Shown here: positions 46,830 to 58,358 of the stretch, one piece after another | Numbering within the stretch: the first letter of the stretch is position 1 | How the letters are laid out: the number at the start of each line of letters is the position of its first letter | Source: Aralia elata | Taxonomy: Eukaryota > Streptophyta > Magnoliopsida > Apiales > Araliaceae | Reading direction: 5' to 3' | Length of the DNA: 64,000 bases | Assembly (NCBI GenBank): GCA_034770075.1 | Contig: CM068385.1 | Span: 2,302,223 to 2,366,222 of the forward strand | The notes under the pieces: generated by a model | Databases searched by the model: none | Told to the model about the DNA's origin: nothing | Seen by the model: the letters and a program-made list of their open reading frames with translations, nothing else | Position numbers and translations under genes: made by a program

Positions 46830-49036
46830 AATTCCGTAAACAAATAATGACGTGATATTATATACTTCTTATCAAAATAGCAAAAGATAGTACTAAAAAT
46901 AAAAAATTAATGTTATTTATGTATTCTCTGTTTATATGAGAGCTTATTTTTTTCCTTTGTGTGTGGGATTTTGTTTTGTGTGTGAGACAATTGATTTCTT
47001 TCTCTTTGTGAGATAGTTGATATTGTTTTCTCCATTTTTGAGCTTTTTTGGATGAGTTTAATTTTTATTCTACTGATTGTGATAGATATTTTCAGTCTTT
47101 CAGATTTGGGTATAGAGTTATCACAGAGACTTGTTATTTCGTTGCAGATGTTGAAAAAAATACTCAGATCTCCATACTCTATTTTTTTTAATGAAATTTA
47201 ACAATATATCAAGTATTTTGGTGTCCACTAATTATTATTACAATTAACCATCTCCCTAATATTAGTATTTTTTTGGAAATATTTTTATTTGTAATTTTTC
47301 TATCGTTGTAATTTTTTCATCATCATAATAAATTTACAGTTTCAATATATTTTATTTATTTGGACTATTTCATAAAAATAAAAATATGTTAAGATCCATT
47401 GATAAACAAGTCAAGATCAACACCATTGTATGAATTAATGGCTTGATTTTGACTAGGTTAGTTAATTAACATCTTAAACCTAAACCTTTATCTTATATAG
47501 GTTGAATAAAAGAATCAATCTAGCTGATGAATCAATCAAAAAAATTCGAATTGATTTGGCTCACTTCACATGCCTAATCATTACCTTAAAAATTGTTACT
47601 CCTCCTATATCACCAGTGGATAGAATAGGAGGACCATCCCTAATCTTATAATTATTCCAATGGCTTGGGATTCATACATCTATATCTATATATATATGCT
47701 ACGACTCTAATCTAACCTATAGTATTTGATACTCCATTATGGGCTACTAATTGACATGTAGTAGTAGTAATTACAAGGCTATAAACTGTTATCAATCAAG
47801 CACGTGAAGCGCCTAATTAATGGCCTTAAAAAATTTAAATTCCAATAATAACAAAAGGTCAAGTGCCAATGTCGGCCCAAAGCCAACCTCATCCAGAAAT
47901 TTTAAATTTATTTAAGTGTTATAATCAAAAGAAAATACCACTTTTGTTTCAAAATAATGCGAGTCATGTTATATATATATATATATATATACACACACGT
48001 ACTTACTTGAACATTGTTTATTGTATATATATTGACCACATTAAACATAATTTAGTTTAATCTTTAATCAGGAATTTACTACTTTACCATTGAGCATGAA
48101 ACGTGAGCAGCAATAATTATGTTACTTATGTACCAAAATTAAATGAGAAATTTAAATAAAGTAGAATATATATTTAGGGGCCCGAGGCTCCCTTCTTCTT
48201 TTATTATTTGACCTTAATTCTGGACCTCTGGTACCTTTGTCCTGCGTTGTTATCGTTTAATACGGAGCAGTATACCTACGCATTTATTTTGGTTTAATAT
48301 TACAAGCAGTAATCATGGATAATGAATGCATGGCATACATAGGAAGCCTGCATTATGATATGAGAATTATAAATAGTTGTTCTGCTCTTTTTTTTTTTCC
48401 TTTTTTAGGGGAAATTTTTTGATCTTTCTCTTGTCACAAAAAACTTTAGGAGATTGATATTTTTTGCTGAATGTCATTTCGTTGTTCCTACACAATATAC
48501 ACATTTAAAATTAATTTTTGAGATATTTTTAAATTTATTTATAAATTTTTGAAAATTATAAATATTTTAATTAGTAGTGTTAATTTGATATTTTTTTATT
48601 TTTCATAATTATATTATTTAATATTAAATTAATTTATTTTAATTTTAAAACACCTCAAATTAATTTCAGAAATCGATCCTGGGAAGGATGGAATATATAT
48701 ATGTTATGCATATAATACAATTACGTACGCAATACTTGTATTGCATGCGCTAGATTGGTTTGTAGCTGCTCTAGGGCTGTAATTTCGTTTCCCAAACTTT
48801 GGCCTATATTTGACTCCCTATAAAGACAATACTATAAAATGGGCACCACATAAATTCTGCCAAAAGCCAAAATCACTATTTGCTTTAGATTAGATTAAAA
48901 AGCATGGGTTAAGTTGTTCTTGAATTTGGTTAAGTTAGTCTCTCTTTTTCTCACACACAAGCTCAACCACTGGTCTTGAAAAACAATGTACCATTAATTT
49001 GACTATCAGTTATCTTGTGTCCATAAACTTCAAATA
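44740..49036. other. Intergenic, AT-rich, no gene seen
   Basis: Contains a 5-bp repeat array (GGCAT)n(GGCCT)n at about 45448-45484, a long (AT)n microsatellite at about 46772-46827, and MITE-like remnants near 46340-46600. No coding exon or conserved RNA is recognised. Confidence 0.45.
46772..46827. repeat. (AT)n microsatellite, about 28 units
   Basis: An uninterrupted TA run of about 56 bp, the longest in the window. Length is likely polymorphic. Confidence 0.9.
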
Positions 49037-49402
49037 CTCCGTTTCTAGCCAGATAAAAGTTTTTATTATTATTTTGAGTAATTCCAAATTAAATATCTAT
49101 TTATTTTAAATATTTTATTTTAAAAAAAATCCTATAACAGTAGTTTTAATATTAATTATTCTATATTTCTATTCTCTAAGTATATTTATGGAATATTATT
49201 TGTCATGTAAAAAAAAACTATGCAATTAGACGAGAAGTTATAATGACTTTTTGAAGAAATTTAAATATTTCGAGTTGAAAGTAGTATTAAATATTTTAAT
49301 GGAATTGATTCCAATGAGAAGTTTTTAAATAATTTTATCATTTTATTCTCTTTCTCAATATACGTAAAAAGTTAATTAAAATTTTTATCCTGGACGGAGG
49401 AG
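49037..49402. mobile_element. Stowaway-like MITE
   Basis: Starts CTCCGTTTCTAGCCAGATAAAAG after TA and ends TTTTTATCCTGGACGGAGGAG before TA; the ends pair as inverted repeats. About 366 bp, AT-rich interior. Confidence 0.7.
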
Positions 49403-49452
49403 TAAATGATTACAATAGGCCTAGAGGGTCTGATCTTATTACTTATACATGT

Positions 49453-49690
49453 ATGTAAATGATAACTAAAAAATTCGTATTCGTCTGCATCCGTATTCCA
49501 AAAAAAAATCGGATATTATTCATATTAAAAAAAAACGAATATATCCGTATTCAGTTTAAAGGTATCCGTAAATAAACGGATGCGAATACCGATATAAGCG
49601 TATTCGTATTCATTTAACATCCGACCGTAAAATATATCTGGCAGATAGCGAATATCCGGATTCGGATCGTATCCTGACTTCGTATCCAAA
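49453..49690. repeat. Diverged member of the TGTAAATGRTAACTG repeat family
   Basis: Shares TGTAAATGATAACT, AAAAATTCGTATT, CGTCTGCATCCGTATTC and TTTAAAGGTAT with 50717-50874, and extends further to the right with more ATCCG-type words. A terminal TA microsatellite follows. Confidence 0.55.
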
Positions 49691-49692
49691 TA

Positions 49693-49731
<39 letters not shown>

Positions 49732-50716
49732 AAGCAAAATAATTTTTTTGAAGTGGCATTCCTTATATAATAATTAGTTTTCACTATCATATGAAAATTA
49801 TTTTAAAAATATATCATTTCACTTCTAAAAAGTAGAAAATAACACTTTTATTATAATATTAATAAACTGCAATAAATTGATTTAAGTATAGTTAATGGAT
49901 TTTTACTATTATAAAGTTAAAATATCTAAAATGTATCATTTAACAAGAAAATTATATACTATAAGAACAAAACTATAGCTATTAGCTTGTTATAAGTTTT
50001 TTACTTTCAAAATTTACTTGTAATGCAGGAAGGCGGGAACAATGAACAATATAATTTTATTATTAAAATGTGTTAAGTCCGAATTAATTTAGAATTAATC
50101 TAGAAGGGGGTTGAATAATTAATTCACGTTTATGAATTTTCGGGTGGAGGGAGTATTTATCACTTTCATTTGCCAAATTATTTAGAAATTAGAAGTCCAA
50201 ATATTTAAAGTAAGTCCAAAGTAAATTTTGGATCAAGTTGGATTAATTAGTTGTCAGTTGTCACATATACATTATAACTCGCACTCTCCATAAATATAAT
50301 GAAATAAAATAAACTTTTTATAACTATATAAATTGTAATCTATGTATTGAGGATAAATTATAAATAAAAGTCTCCATAAACATATTATTAAAGTTTTAAT
50401 CAAGTATTTGAAAAAAAATAATTAAATATTCAATGTAAACTTTTGAATCTAATTATAAATTATAAATATTCATACACACTACAGTAGTACTCCATACACA
50501 TAAAATGGACATCTACTTATTAATGGACATCTAAACATTAATAAGTAGAGCATTCATTTTGAAATTTAGGATTTCAAAAATGATGAAAACTTATTTGAAT
50601 TGTAATTTAGAACATTGATTATTGTATTTAAATATTTATTAAAAATAAATAAATTAACATTCATTCATTAATAAACTATATTTTAAAACTCATTATTTTT
50701 TTATTCTACTTATAGT

Positions 50717-50874
50717 TAGGGCTGTAAATGGTAACTGAAAAATTCGTATTGGTCTGTATCCGTATTCGAAAAAAAGAGGATATTATTCGCATTCGGGAAA
50801 AAACGAATATTATCCATATTCGATTTAAAGGTATTAACAAACGGATGATCCGTATATATCCGTTTACACCCCTA
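50717..50874. mobile_element. Short TIR element (TAGGGCTGTAAATGG ends)
   Basis: TAGGGCTGTAAATGG on the left and CCGTTTACACCCCTA on the right are inverse repeats with two mismatches, of a form common in plant hAT-type MITEs. About 158 bp. Related to 49453-49690. No clear TSD. Confidence 0.55.
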
Positions 50875-51826
50875 CATGTATCACTACCAACTTATTCAGT
50901 TGTGAATTTGTTATCTAAAGATAGATTTGGCTCCCTTCCATTACACGTTCCGTCTAATACATTATATTTTTAAAATTTTAGATAATATAATTGAAATTAA
51001 CCCTGGTCAATTGGTTTATAATATGAAGTAGTATAATTATTTCAAAAATAAAAGTAATCTGATATTTTTTTACTGTTTTGATAAACATGTGATTTTTTTT
51101 TTCAAAATTTCAATTGTTAAAAATTCTTTTAAACTTTTAACGGTAAAATATTTCTAACGATTTTTATTTTTTGTAGCATTGATCTTAATATTATATATCA
51201 ACTAGTATTTATAAACATATTTCAATCGTTACTAACAAAATTGTTAAAATCAAATAATTGATGTACCTAATAAAATTAAAAAGAATGTGTAATAGAGATA
51301 GCCAAATCCAGATTCATGAAATTTGTATCAGTACAACCATTTTTTTGTTTGTTTAAAGAAATTAATGAGTACACTAAATGGGCAGCAAAAATTGAAATTC
51401 AGAACTTTATTTTTGCTATTCATTGAGTTAATAATTATTACCAAAATTTATAAGCCAACACTTGAAGAATGGTCTAATAGTCCTTACTTTAAAATAAAAA
51501 TAAAAATATCATAGGCTGTTGTCCTGTTGACTAGGATCTGATGAATGTTCCCTCCAAAAAAACTAGGATCTGATGAGAATCTAAAGTTTAATATTAGGTA
51601 TTTTTGGATCCTGTAAGAGTAAAATCAGTGTACTACTTATTATAATTATTAATTTATTTAATTATTAATAGTTTGATTTTGCGTACGTGAAAAATATGCT
51701 GCTGCTCTTGTGAATGGATGTGCGCGACTCCCAATAATTGGGGGTTCCTTTCTGTCATTCTCGAGCCCTGTGTGCCCCTTTACTCCCAGTCCCGGTTGAC
51801 TCTCCCCTTTAAATTACAGCCGTATA

Positions 51827-51862
<36 letters not shown>

Positions 51863-52269
51863 TATATATAATCCGTCCATCAAAACGCGTTTCTCATTTA
51901 TTTTATTTTATTTTTAAAAAAACTTTTTTACATACCAAGGAAATCTGTCAAATTTTGACTAAATTTTAATTTATACCCTAAATTTTAACCCTAGCATCAA
52001 TTTATTCTTTAAATTTTATTTTAAATTATATATACATTATATTTTTAACAAGTAATGAGTTAAAATCTCACATCGATTAAGTTAGATTCAAAAACTCATT
52101 ATATACGTTTGAGAGACCTCTTCACTTAGTAATCAATTGATTTTAAGATGAATGTTTCAAATAAAATGCATATTATGCATCATTTAATTTTTCAACTAGA
52201 TATTCATCAAAAAATGCAAGCATATAAAATATTAGGAAAATTCCTTTAGACTTCCACGCTATAGAGATA
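50875..52269. other. Intergenic, no gene seen
   Basis: AT-rich with an (ACAT)n(AT)n microsatellite at about 51829-51870. Short open frames only, no domains seen. Confidence 0.45.
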
Positions 52270-52682
52270 CTTCCTTCATTCCATAATAATAGACTTTTCA
52301 AAGAAAAAATTTTGTTCCAATTTATTTGTCGTTTACAACTTCTAATTTATTATCCTAAATTACTCATAACTTGTCTCATTGTCTCAAGAAGTTCTCTTTT
52401 GTATTAGTAGTTTTCAATTTTCAAAAAAAAAATTATTTTCTCTTTTATATTAGTAATTTTTAATTTTCGAAAAAAAAATTGTTTTAATTTATTTGTCGTT
52501 TACAATTTTCTAGTTATTTTCCTATATCACTCCTAACTTCTCTCATTATTTCAAAACATTCTTTTCTGTATTACTTCCATATAAGGGTAGTAATGAAACT
52601 TTACACAAATTTGAAGTGTTAAATGACTTTCTTAATCTATGTATATGAAACTAAAAAGACTATTATTATGGAACGAAGAGAG
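52270..52682. mobile_element. Stowaway-like MITE with internal duplication
   Basis: Ends CTTCCTTCATTCCATAATAA and its inverse TTATTATGGAACGAAGAGAG lie between TA dinucleotides (52268-52269; 52683-52684). Inside, a segment with TTATTTGTCGTTTACAA, CTCATT and TGTATTA is present twice (about 52318-52410 and 52483-52575). Confidence 0.7.
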
Positions 52683-53227
52683 TAGTTCTCTCAAAAAATA
52701 GTTAGAGTGTGTGTTTTTAAGTGCATGTTTGGCCAAAAAATGATGCGAAGGGTGTATTTTGTTTTCTAATTAAACATATAGGGTGTATTTAATTTAAAAT
52801 GTAATAATAAATTTTAGAGTTATATAAAGTTTAGGGTTTAAATTTAAGTTTAATGTCAAATTTATTTAGAAAACTAAAAGCAGACATCGGAGTTAGTTAT
52901 GGATAAAATTAAAGCTAGTTTGTTTTAATGCGTTTAAAAAATATGTTTACACAACTTTTAAGACCCAAACTTGGCCGTGCAAAAAAATGATACGATTAGT
53001 TAGAGTTTAAAAGTTATGTTTATGATTAAAATAAACTATGTTTAGACGAATAAATAACTCCCAAAACCTCAATAACTCCCAAAACCTCAATATGCGAACA
53101 GCATTAAGATGTGTTTTTGGGAACAGTATTATGACAATTTTGACAGTAATGTATAAGAGCCTGATTGATTGTATTTTTTTTAGTTCATGTGAAAATTGTG
53201 GCCGAATTAACACTTAACTGCATTAAA

Positions 53228-53987
53228 GAGCAGAACTTCTATAAATTAATACTCAATAAATTAATAATCTCTTTAAAATAATATTTTTTCTCAGTCCCGA
53301 CTTGGGCTAATGAGATAAATTAATAATTTCGATAAAATAATAATTTTTAAAAAGACCCTTATATAAATATATGGTCCCATCAAAATCATAAATTAATAAT
53401 TCTTTTAAATTACAAATATATCTAGGATAATCTTATAAAATATGATTATATTCTCGTTTGTTTTGTCTTGAAATTCAAATATAATTAAATTTCATCCTTA
53501 ATTTTTTTTTCATTGCGTCCAAAATTTCAGGTGTCGCATTCTCGAATTGTAATAAAAACTTGTGAAGAGTTATTGACGCTATGAGTGCTTCCTTTCGCGT
53601 TATTAGAATGTATTAAATTTTAGTACAATGAACTTATATATACAACTTAATTAAACTTAATGTGAATATAAATTTTTTTTGAAATAAAATGTGAATGTAA
53701 TTTGAAAAGTGGATACAATGAACATTATTTAATTATTAAAAATAATTAATATCACTTACAATGAATTCTATTATTACATTAATTTAATAAGTATGATACA
53801 TTGCATCAAAAAAAGTATGATATAAACATCAATAAAATGTAATAATTTTAATGTAATTAAATTTATGTTCACCGAATAAAAAAACACTCTTTAAATTAAT
53901 AAATTATTAATTTATCATTAAATAATAACTCTTTAAATTAATAAAAAAATTTAGTCCCAACAGTATTAATTTATAGAGGTTCTACTG
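53228..53987. mobile_element. TIR element with AGAACCTCTATAAATTAATA-type ends
   Basis: CAGAACTTCTATAAATTAAT (left) and ATTAATTTATAGAGGTTCTA (right) are near-perfect inverses. Next to them AGTCCCGACTTGG and TAGTCCCAACAGT mark the right and left subterminal parts. About 760 bp, AT-rich inside, no transposase. This end sequence recurs in many eudicot genomes; superfamily not fixed here. Confidence 0.7.
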
Positions 53988-54195
53988 TAAATGGAAAATA
54001 ATTAACAATTAGGCCAAAGACTAGAGAGCCCTTCCAAACTTTTTCTTTTTAGATAAATCATGTGACTATATACAGGAAATTAAGTTTCATTAAATAATAA
54101 AGATCTGAATTATTAATATGATAATCAGATAATGTGCATGACAACAAAATGAAGTTTGATTTGTTGAAGAATCCATATATAGAGTATTTAGTAAT

Positions 54196-54211
54196 GGGGG
54201 GGGGGGGGGGG
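54196..54211 (+). repeat. G16 homopolymer
   Basis: Sixteen consecutive G in an AT-rich setting. Could form a G-quadruplex or be length-uncertain in the assembly. Confidence 0.9.
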
Positions 54212-54840
54212 TTAATTCATGTTCATGTACTTTTTCATTTCGAAATAATTAAGCATGATATAAATTATGTGGTGGTTGGTGAATAATCAGAATTAGTAAA
54301 AGTACATAAAACCTTGAGCACACGAATGTCAATACTTCTATGCCTCTATGTCAAACTAGTAGTACTCTATTATGTGCTGTTATCGATTAAGATTAGTGTT
54401 ATTGTTAAGATTAATCTTTTTTGAATTATTAATTATTTATTTTTAAAATATTATTATTTCAGTTTTTTTAATATAAAATTTTTATTTTTTATAACAGATA
54501 ATAATTTTAATATATTTCAGTCTTTTAAACTATTTGATTAAAAAAAGAAGAAGGAGGAGGAGATGAAAGAGGGATAAAGGGAATTCTTATTTTCTGAATA
54601 TTGTTATTTTCATAAAATCTCTAGTATAAATGTAAGATTTATTTATTATAAATGCGATTTATTTATTTATAAAAATATCAATTTTATTTGTAAAATTATC
54701 AAAAAGAAAATTCGTAGTAAACTTGGTTGTTTGCTGTTATTTTGTTAATGATGATCACAAAGACGAGGTTGGTAGTCTCTCGGTCATCAAATTGCCTCGT
54801 CACTTAGGTTAACTTCCACATATATAAATTAAAAAAGGAA

Positions 54841-55002
54841 TGCCCTCAGGACACATGCTAAACACAAGGTTCAAGAGAATATTCTCTTGAAATGTGTGCA
54901 TATTCCCTTGAACTTGGTGTAAATGCAGAAATCAATGGAATATGCATACAGTTCAAGAGAATATTCTCTTGAAATGTGTGCTTAGCATGTGCCCTTAGGG
55001 CA
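54841..55002. mobile_element. Short TIR element carrying a perfect palindrome twice
   Basis: TGCCCTCAGGACACATGCTAA on the left is mirrored by TTAGCATGTGCCCTTAGGGC on the right. Inside, a 22-bp perfect palindrome made of TTCAAGAGAAT and its inverse occurs at 54870-54891 and again at 54952-54973, each followed by ATGTGTGC. Confidence 0.7.
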
Positions 55003-55307
55003 CATGTTAAGAGGACCCATTAAAAAATATACTTAATATTTTTTTCAATTAATTAAAATAAATGTTAGCAATCAATATTACTCAATGAAAATACGATCCA
55101 TCTGGTTACAACGTTGTAATGAGAACGAGAATGAGAATGGAAATGAGCATTCCTAATTTCCTATTCAACCTTTACCCATTCTGATGAAACAAGTATTCTT
55201 TTAAACATAGAATTAAACATTCCATTAGAAGGCTCGTTTTCTCTCCTTTTGTAAATATGTGAGAAATAAATATGTATCCTATAAATTCTTGGGATAATAT
55301 TATGAAC

Positions 55308-55807
55308 TAAGGCCATGCTTGTTTGCGATGATTATAATTCCGGGACTATATTCCAATTGATTATAATCCCAAGACTATTAATCATATGATTAAATAATCT
55401 TAGTCGCATGTTTGTTTTTTTATGAGATTATTCACGAGATAACTTAAAATAATCTATGTTATATTTGTTTTGTACATGATTATTTAAAGAATTGAATAAA
55501 AACTTACCGTTACCTTACCATTAATAACAAAGATATCATATTCTCATTAGTTTGAGTATAGATAGATATGATAAAATACATCTGTCTTTTTAAACAAAGT
55601 TAAATATTAATTTTGTCCATAAATTTTTAGTCCCAAATGACAGGGATTATAATACTTAGCTAGACATGATACTACATTAAATAATCCCCTTTGAACTCAT
55701 TTTATTATTTCAGGACTAATAGTCCCAAGTTTATTTTAAAAATAAACAAGAGACTTGAGATTAATAATTTAATCCCAAATGTAATCCTTGTAAACATATA
55801 TAGCCTA
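55308..55807. mobile_element. Diverged foldback MITE, about 500 bp
   Basis: Left TAAGGCCATGCTTGTTTGCG...GATTATAATTCC pairs with the inverse of right GGGATTAAATT-type...CTTGTAAACATATATAGCCTAA. Several GATTATA/TAATC units occur inside. No coding content. Confidence 0.6.
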
Positions 55808-58358
55808 AATAATTAATGCTTCTTGAAAATGAAAAACCCTAGACTCTTACTTGAGCCCCAACAAGTTCCAATACAGAAAGAAAGGGCCAATTAAGGGGAA
55901 CAAAGTAGCAGAAAGCTTTGGTCAGTGTTTTCCTTTTGGTTCTCTTATACTCCAGTGTTTTTGGTGCCACTGTTACATTTATTGATTGTACGGATACCTA
56001 ATGTAGCCCTAGCCTTAAAGCTCATAATAATTAGTATACAGATTTGTATTAGTAATAATTTTATTAGCTTTAAGTATATATTTATACCCATAAAGCACCG
56101 TTAATTTCAATCCAAAAAAGGAAAGTTTATTGATATCATGTCTCAGTCATCGTACGACCCACAACTTTCTGTTTAACAAAAACTTAACAACACTGCTCCA
56201 CAGAGTGAAAGAAAGAGACGGTCCTCATCCTAGTGAGTCCACTCACCTAGTTAGTGTGGGTCCTACTCGCCTTCTAAATGCACAACATGATTTATAAACA
56301 AACAATTATATGTCATCATATATTAGACCATGTAGGTTTAGGTTTGCTCTTTACAGGCCTCTCTATATCACTTGGTGGCAAGTATTATTGGAGAATTGAA
56401 GAAGTTGGCTCTCCCTTTTATCATATGCATGCCATCCACTTTTGACAATTAATTCTTAGCAAAATTGTGGATGGAAGAAGCTTAGGGTAACTGTTTTTAT
56501 TTTTAATGTTTGTTTCTGTTTCTACTTTTTTGAAATTAGCAGTGGATTATATATGTAGTTTATTAATTGTTTTTGCTTCCAAAAAAGTAGAAACAAATTC
56601 CTTTCTGATAGCAAAAGAAATGAAAACATCAAAAACCTTGGAAGTATTTTTTTTTTAAGAACCTACACTATTACAATATAATAAGTCTAGGAATATATTT
56701 ATATATATTTCAATCTTAGGGGTTTAAGAGGGGAAATTTACTTTTAATCTCTGAAGCACATGCTGAAATCTGACTTCTTGCTACTGAAAGGTAGACTCGA
56801 ATCTATCTGTGACCTTGAAAGTAGAAACGGTTACCAAATGAACACTTTAGCATAAATACTCCCTTTGTCAAAAATTGAATAATGATATGCATTTTTGACT
56901 TGTTCTTTTTTTCCACATATATTAAGATTTGTAGCATGTAGACATATTGGACATGTTTTTTTAGGTATTATTTATTTAACTCTAAATTTTGTTTTAATTT
57001 TTTTATAGATATAATTAGTGTAAATTCTAAAGGTTGGTTGGACATTAATACATGTTAGAAAAATGTAGAAAGCAAAATGAGAGGTTCATTATTGGAAAGA
57101 GATAGTAATATATAGGTAGAGGTCACTCGAGTGAAGATTGGCCATAGCTAGGTTGGTAGGTTCCACTCATGGCAAAAGTAATTCTGATTGTCATAGTAAA
57201 AGCATCAACCGCCCTTCTAAAAGCAATTCATGCCATAACCCCAAAACAGCTAAACATGCCCTTTAGCTTCAAGTTTATGCCAAAGAGCTTAAGCTAAGCT
57301 ATAGCTTTCTTCTCACTACTACTGCTTTTCTCCATTTTCCATTATATATGTTCGAAATTTAGAAACCTAGCTAGCCCGGCTTCACATCTTTATCTTTTAT
57401 TATTTCAACTTGGTGAGTATGTTTCCCCATGCCGTGTCTTGTACTATATGCATGGCATGAGTAGAAATAAGCTTTCTCCTTGAGCTTTTACTATTTGGAT
57501 ACTATTGAGAAAAAATTACAATAGACCACAATACGAGCAATACTAAGTAACTAGATAAAAAAAATTTAATTTACCTAAACAAAATATTAATGGGTTGTAC
57601 TGTACAACTCAGTAATGCTAGTTGTAATACTTTGTTTAAGTAAACTTGACAGTTTTTGTCTAATTACTTACCATTTTTCTTACAATACTAAGAGTTAGTC
57701 GTTACCGTTTTGACAACCTTGTTAGTCTCCACTTATAAAAGTAGGAATTTTGTTTGGTGTTTTTCTCATTTTTGGACGATATTAATTTTCAGGAAGATGA
57801 TAATGTACATATAATCTTCTCTTAATGACTGACTCGATTCTTACTAAGATACCCTCCCCCCGTCTTTTAAATAGAGTCCAGTTAAATCAGGGGGACAACT
57901 TGGTAATCGAGAGAAGTTCAAGCCCAATCCAGAAGCAGTAAAGGCCCAAAGAATGAGATCAATAAACCGAACTCAATCTCCGCCCAAAGAATGAGATCAC
58001 AGAAATAATTAATCTATAGAATAACATTTTGGAAACATTATAAGAGATTCACTACCCTCTTCACAAGACAAAAGTATAGGGAATGAATTTTCCAATTCAA
58101 TCTGATTACTATATTCTCACAACATAAAAAAAGCCCAAGTAAAGATTATTACAATGAATGTTCTAATCATCAAACTATAGATATAGGGAATGAGACAGAT
58201 ATGAAAAGCTGATTGTAAAATTTAAAATGAAACAGAAAAACAATCTAACTGAAACTCAACTAGTCGATCAATATTCCTACCTCTTCCTTGGAAAGAAACA
58301 ACAAGTCTGACCCTGCTGCCACTTGAAGCCGAAAATCATTCAAATGAAATAGTTCAAA
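55808..58358. other. Intergenic and alpha-COP 3' flank, no further gene seen
   Basis: AT-rich. The last few hundred bases are probably the 3' UTR of the minus-strand coatomer gene; no canonical poly(A) signal was identified with confidence. Confidence 0.45.

Noticed and set aside
54196..54211. G16 run as a functional G-quadruplex
   Set aside because: Single homopolymer in non-coding sequence; could equally be slippage or a length error, so kept only as a repeat.
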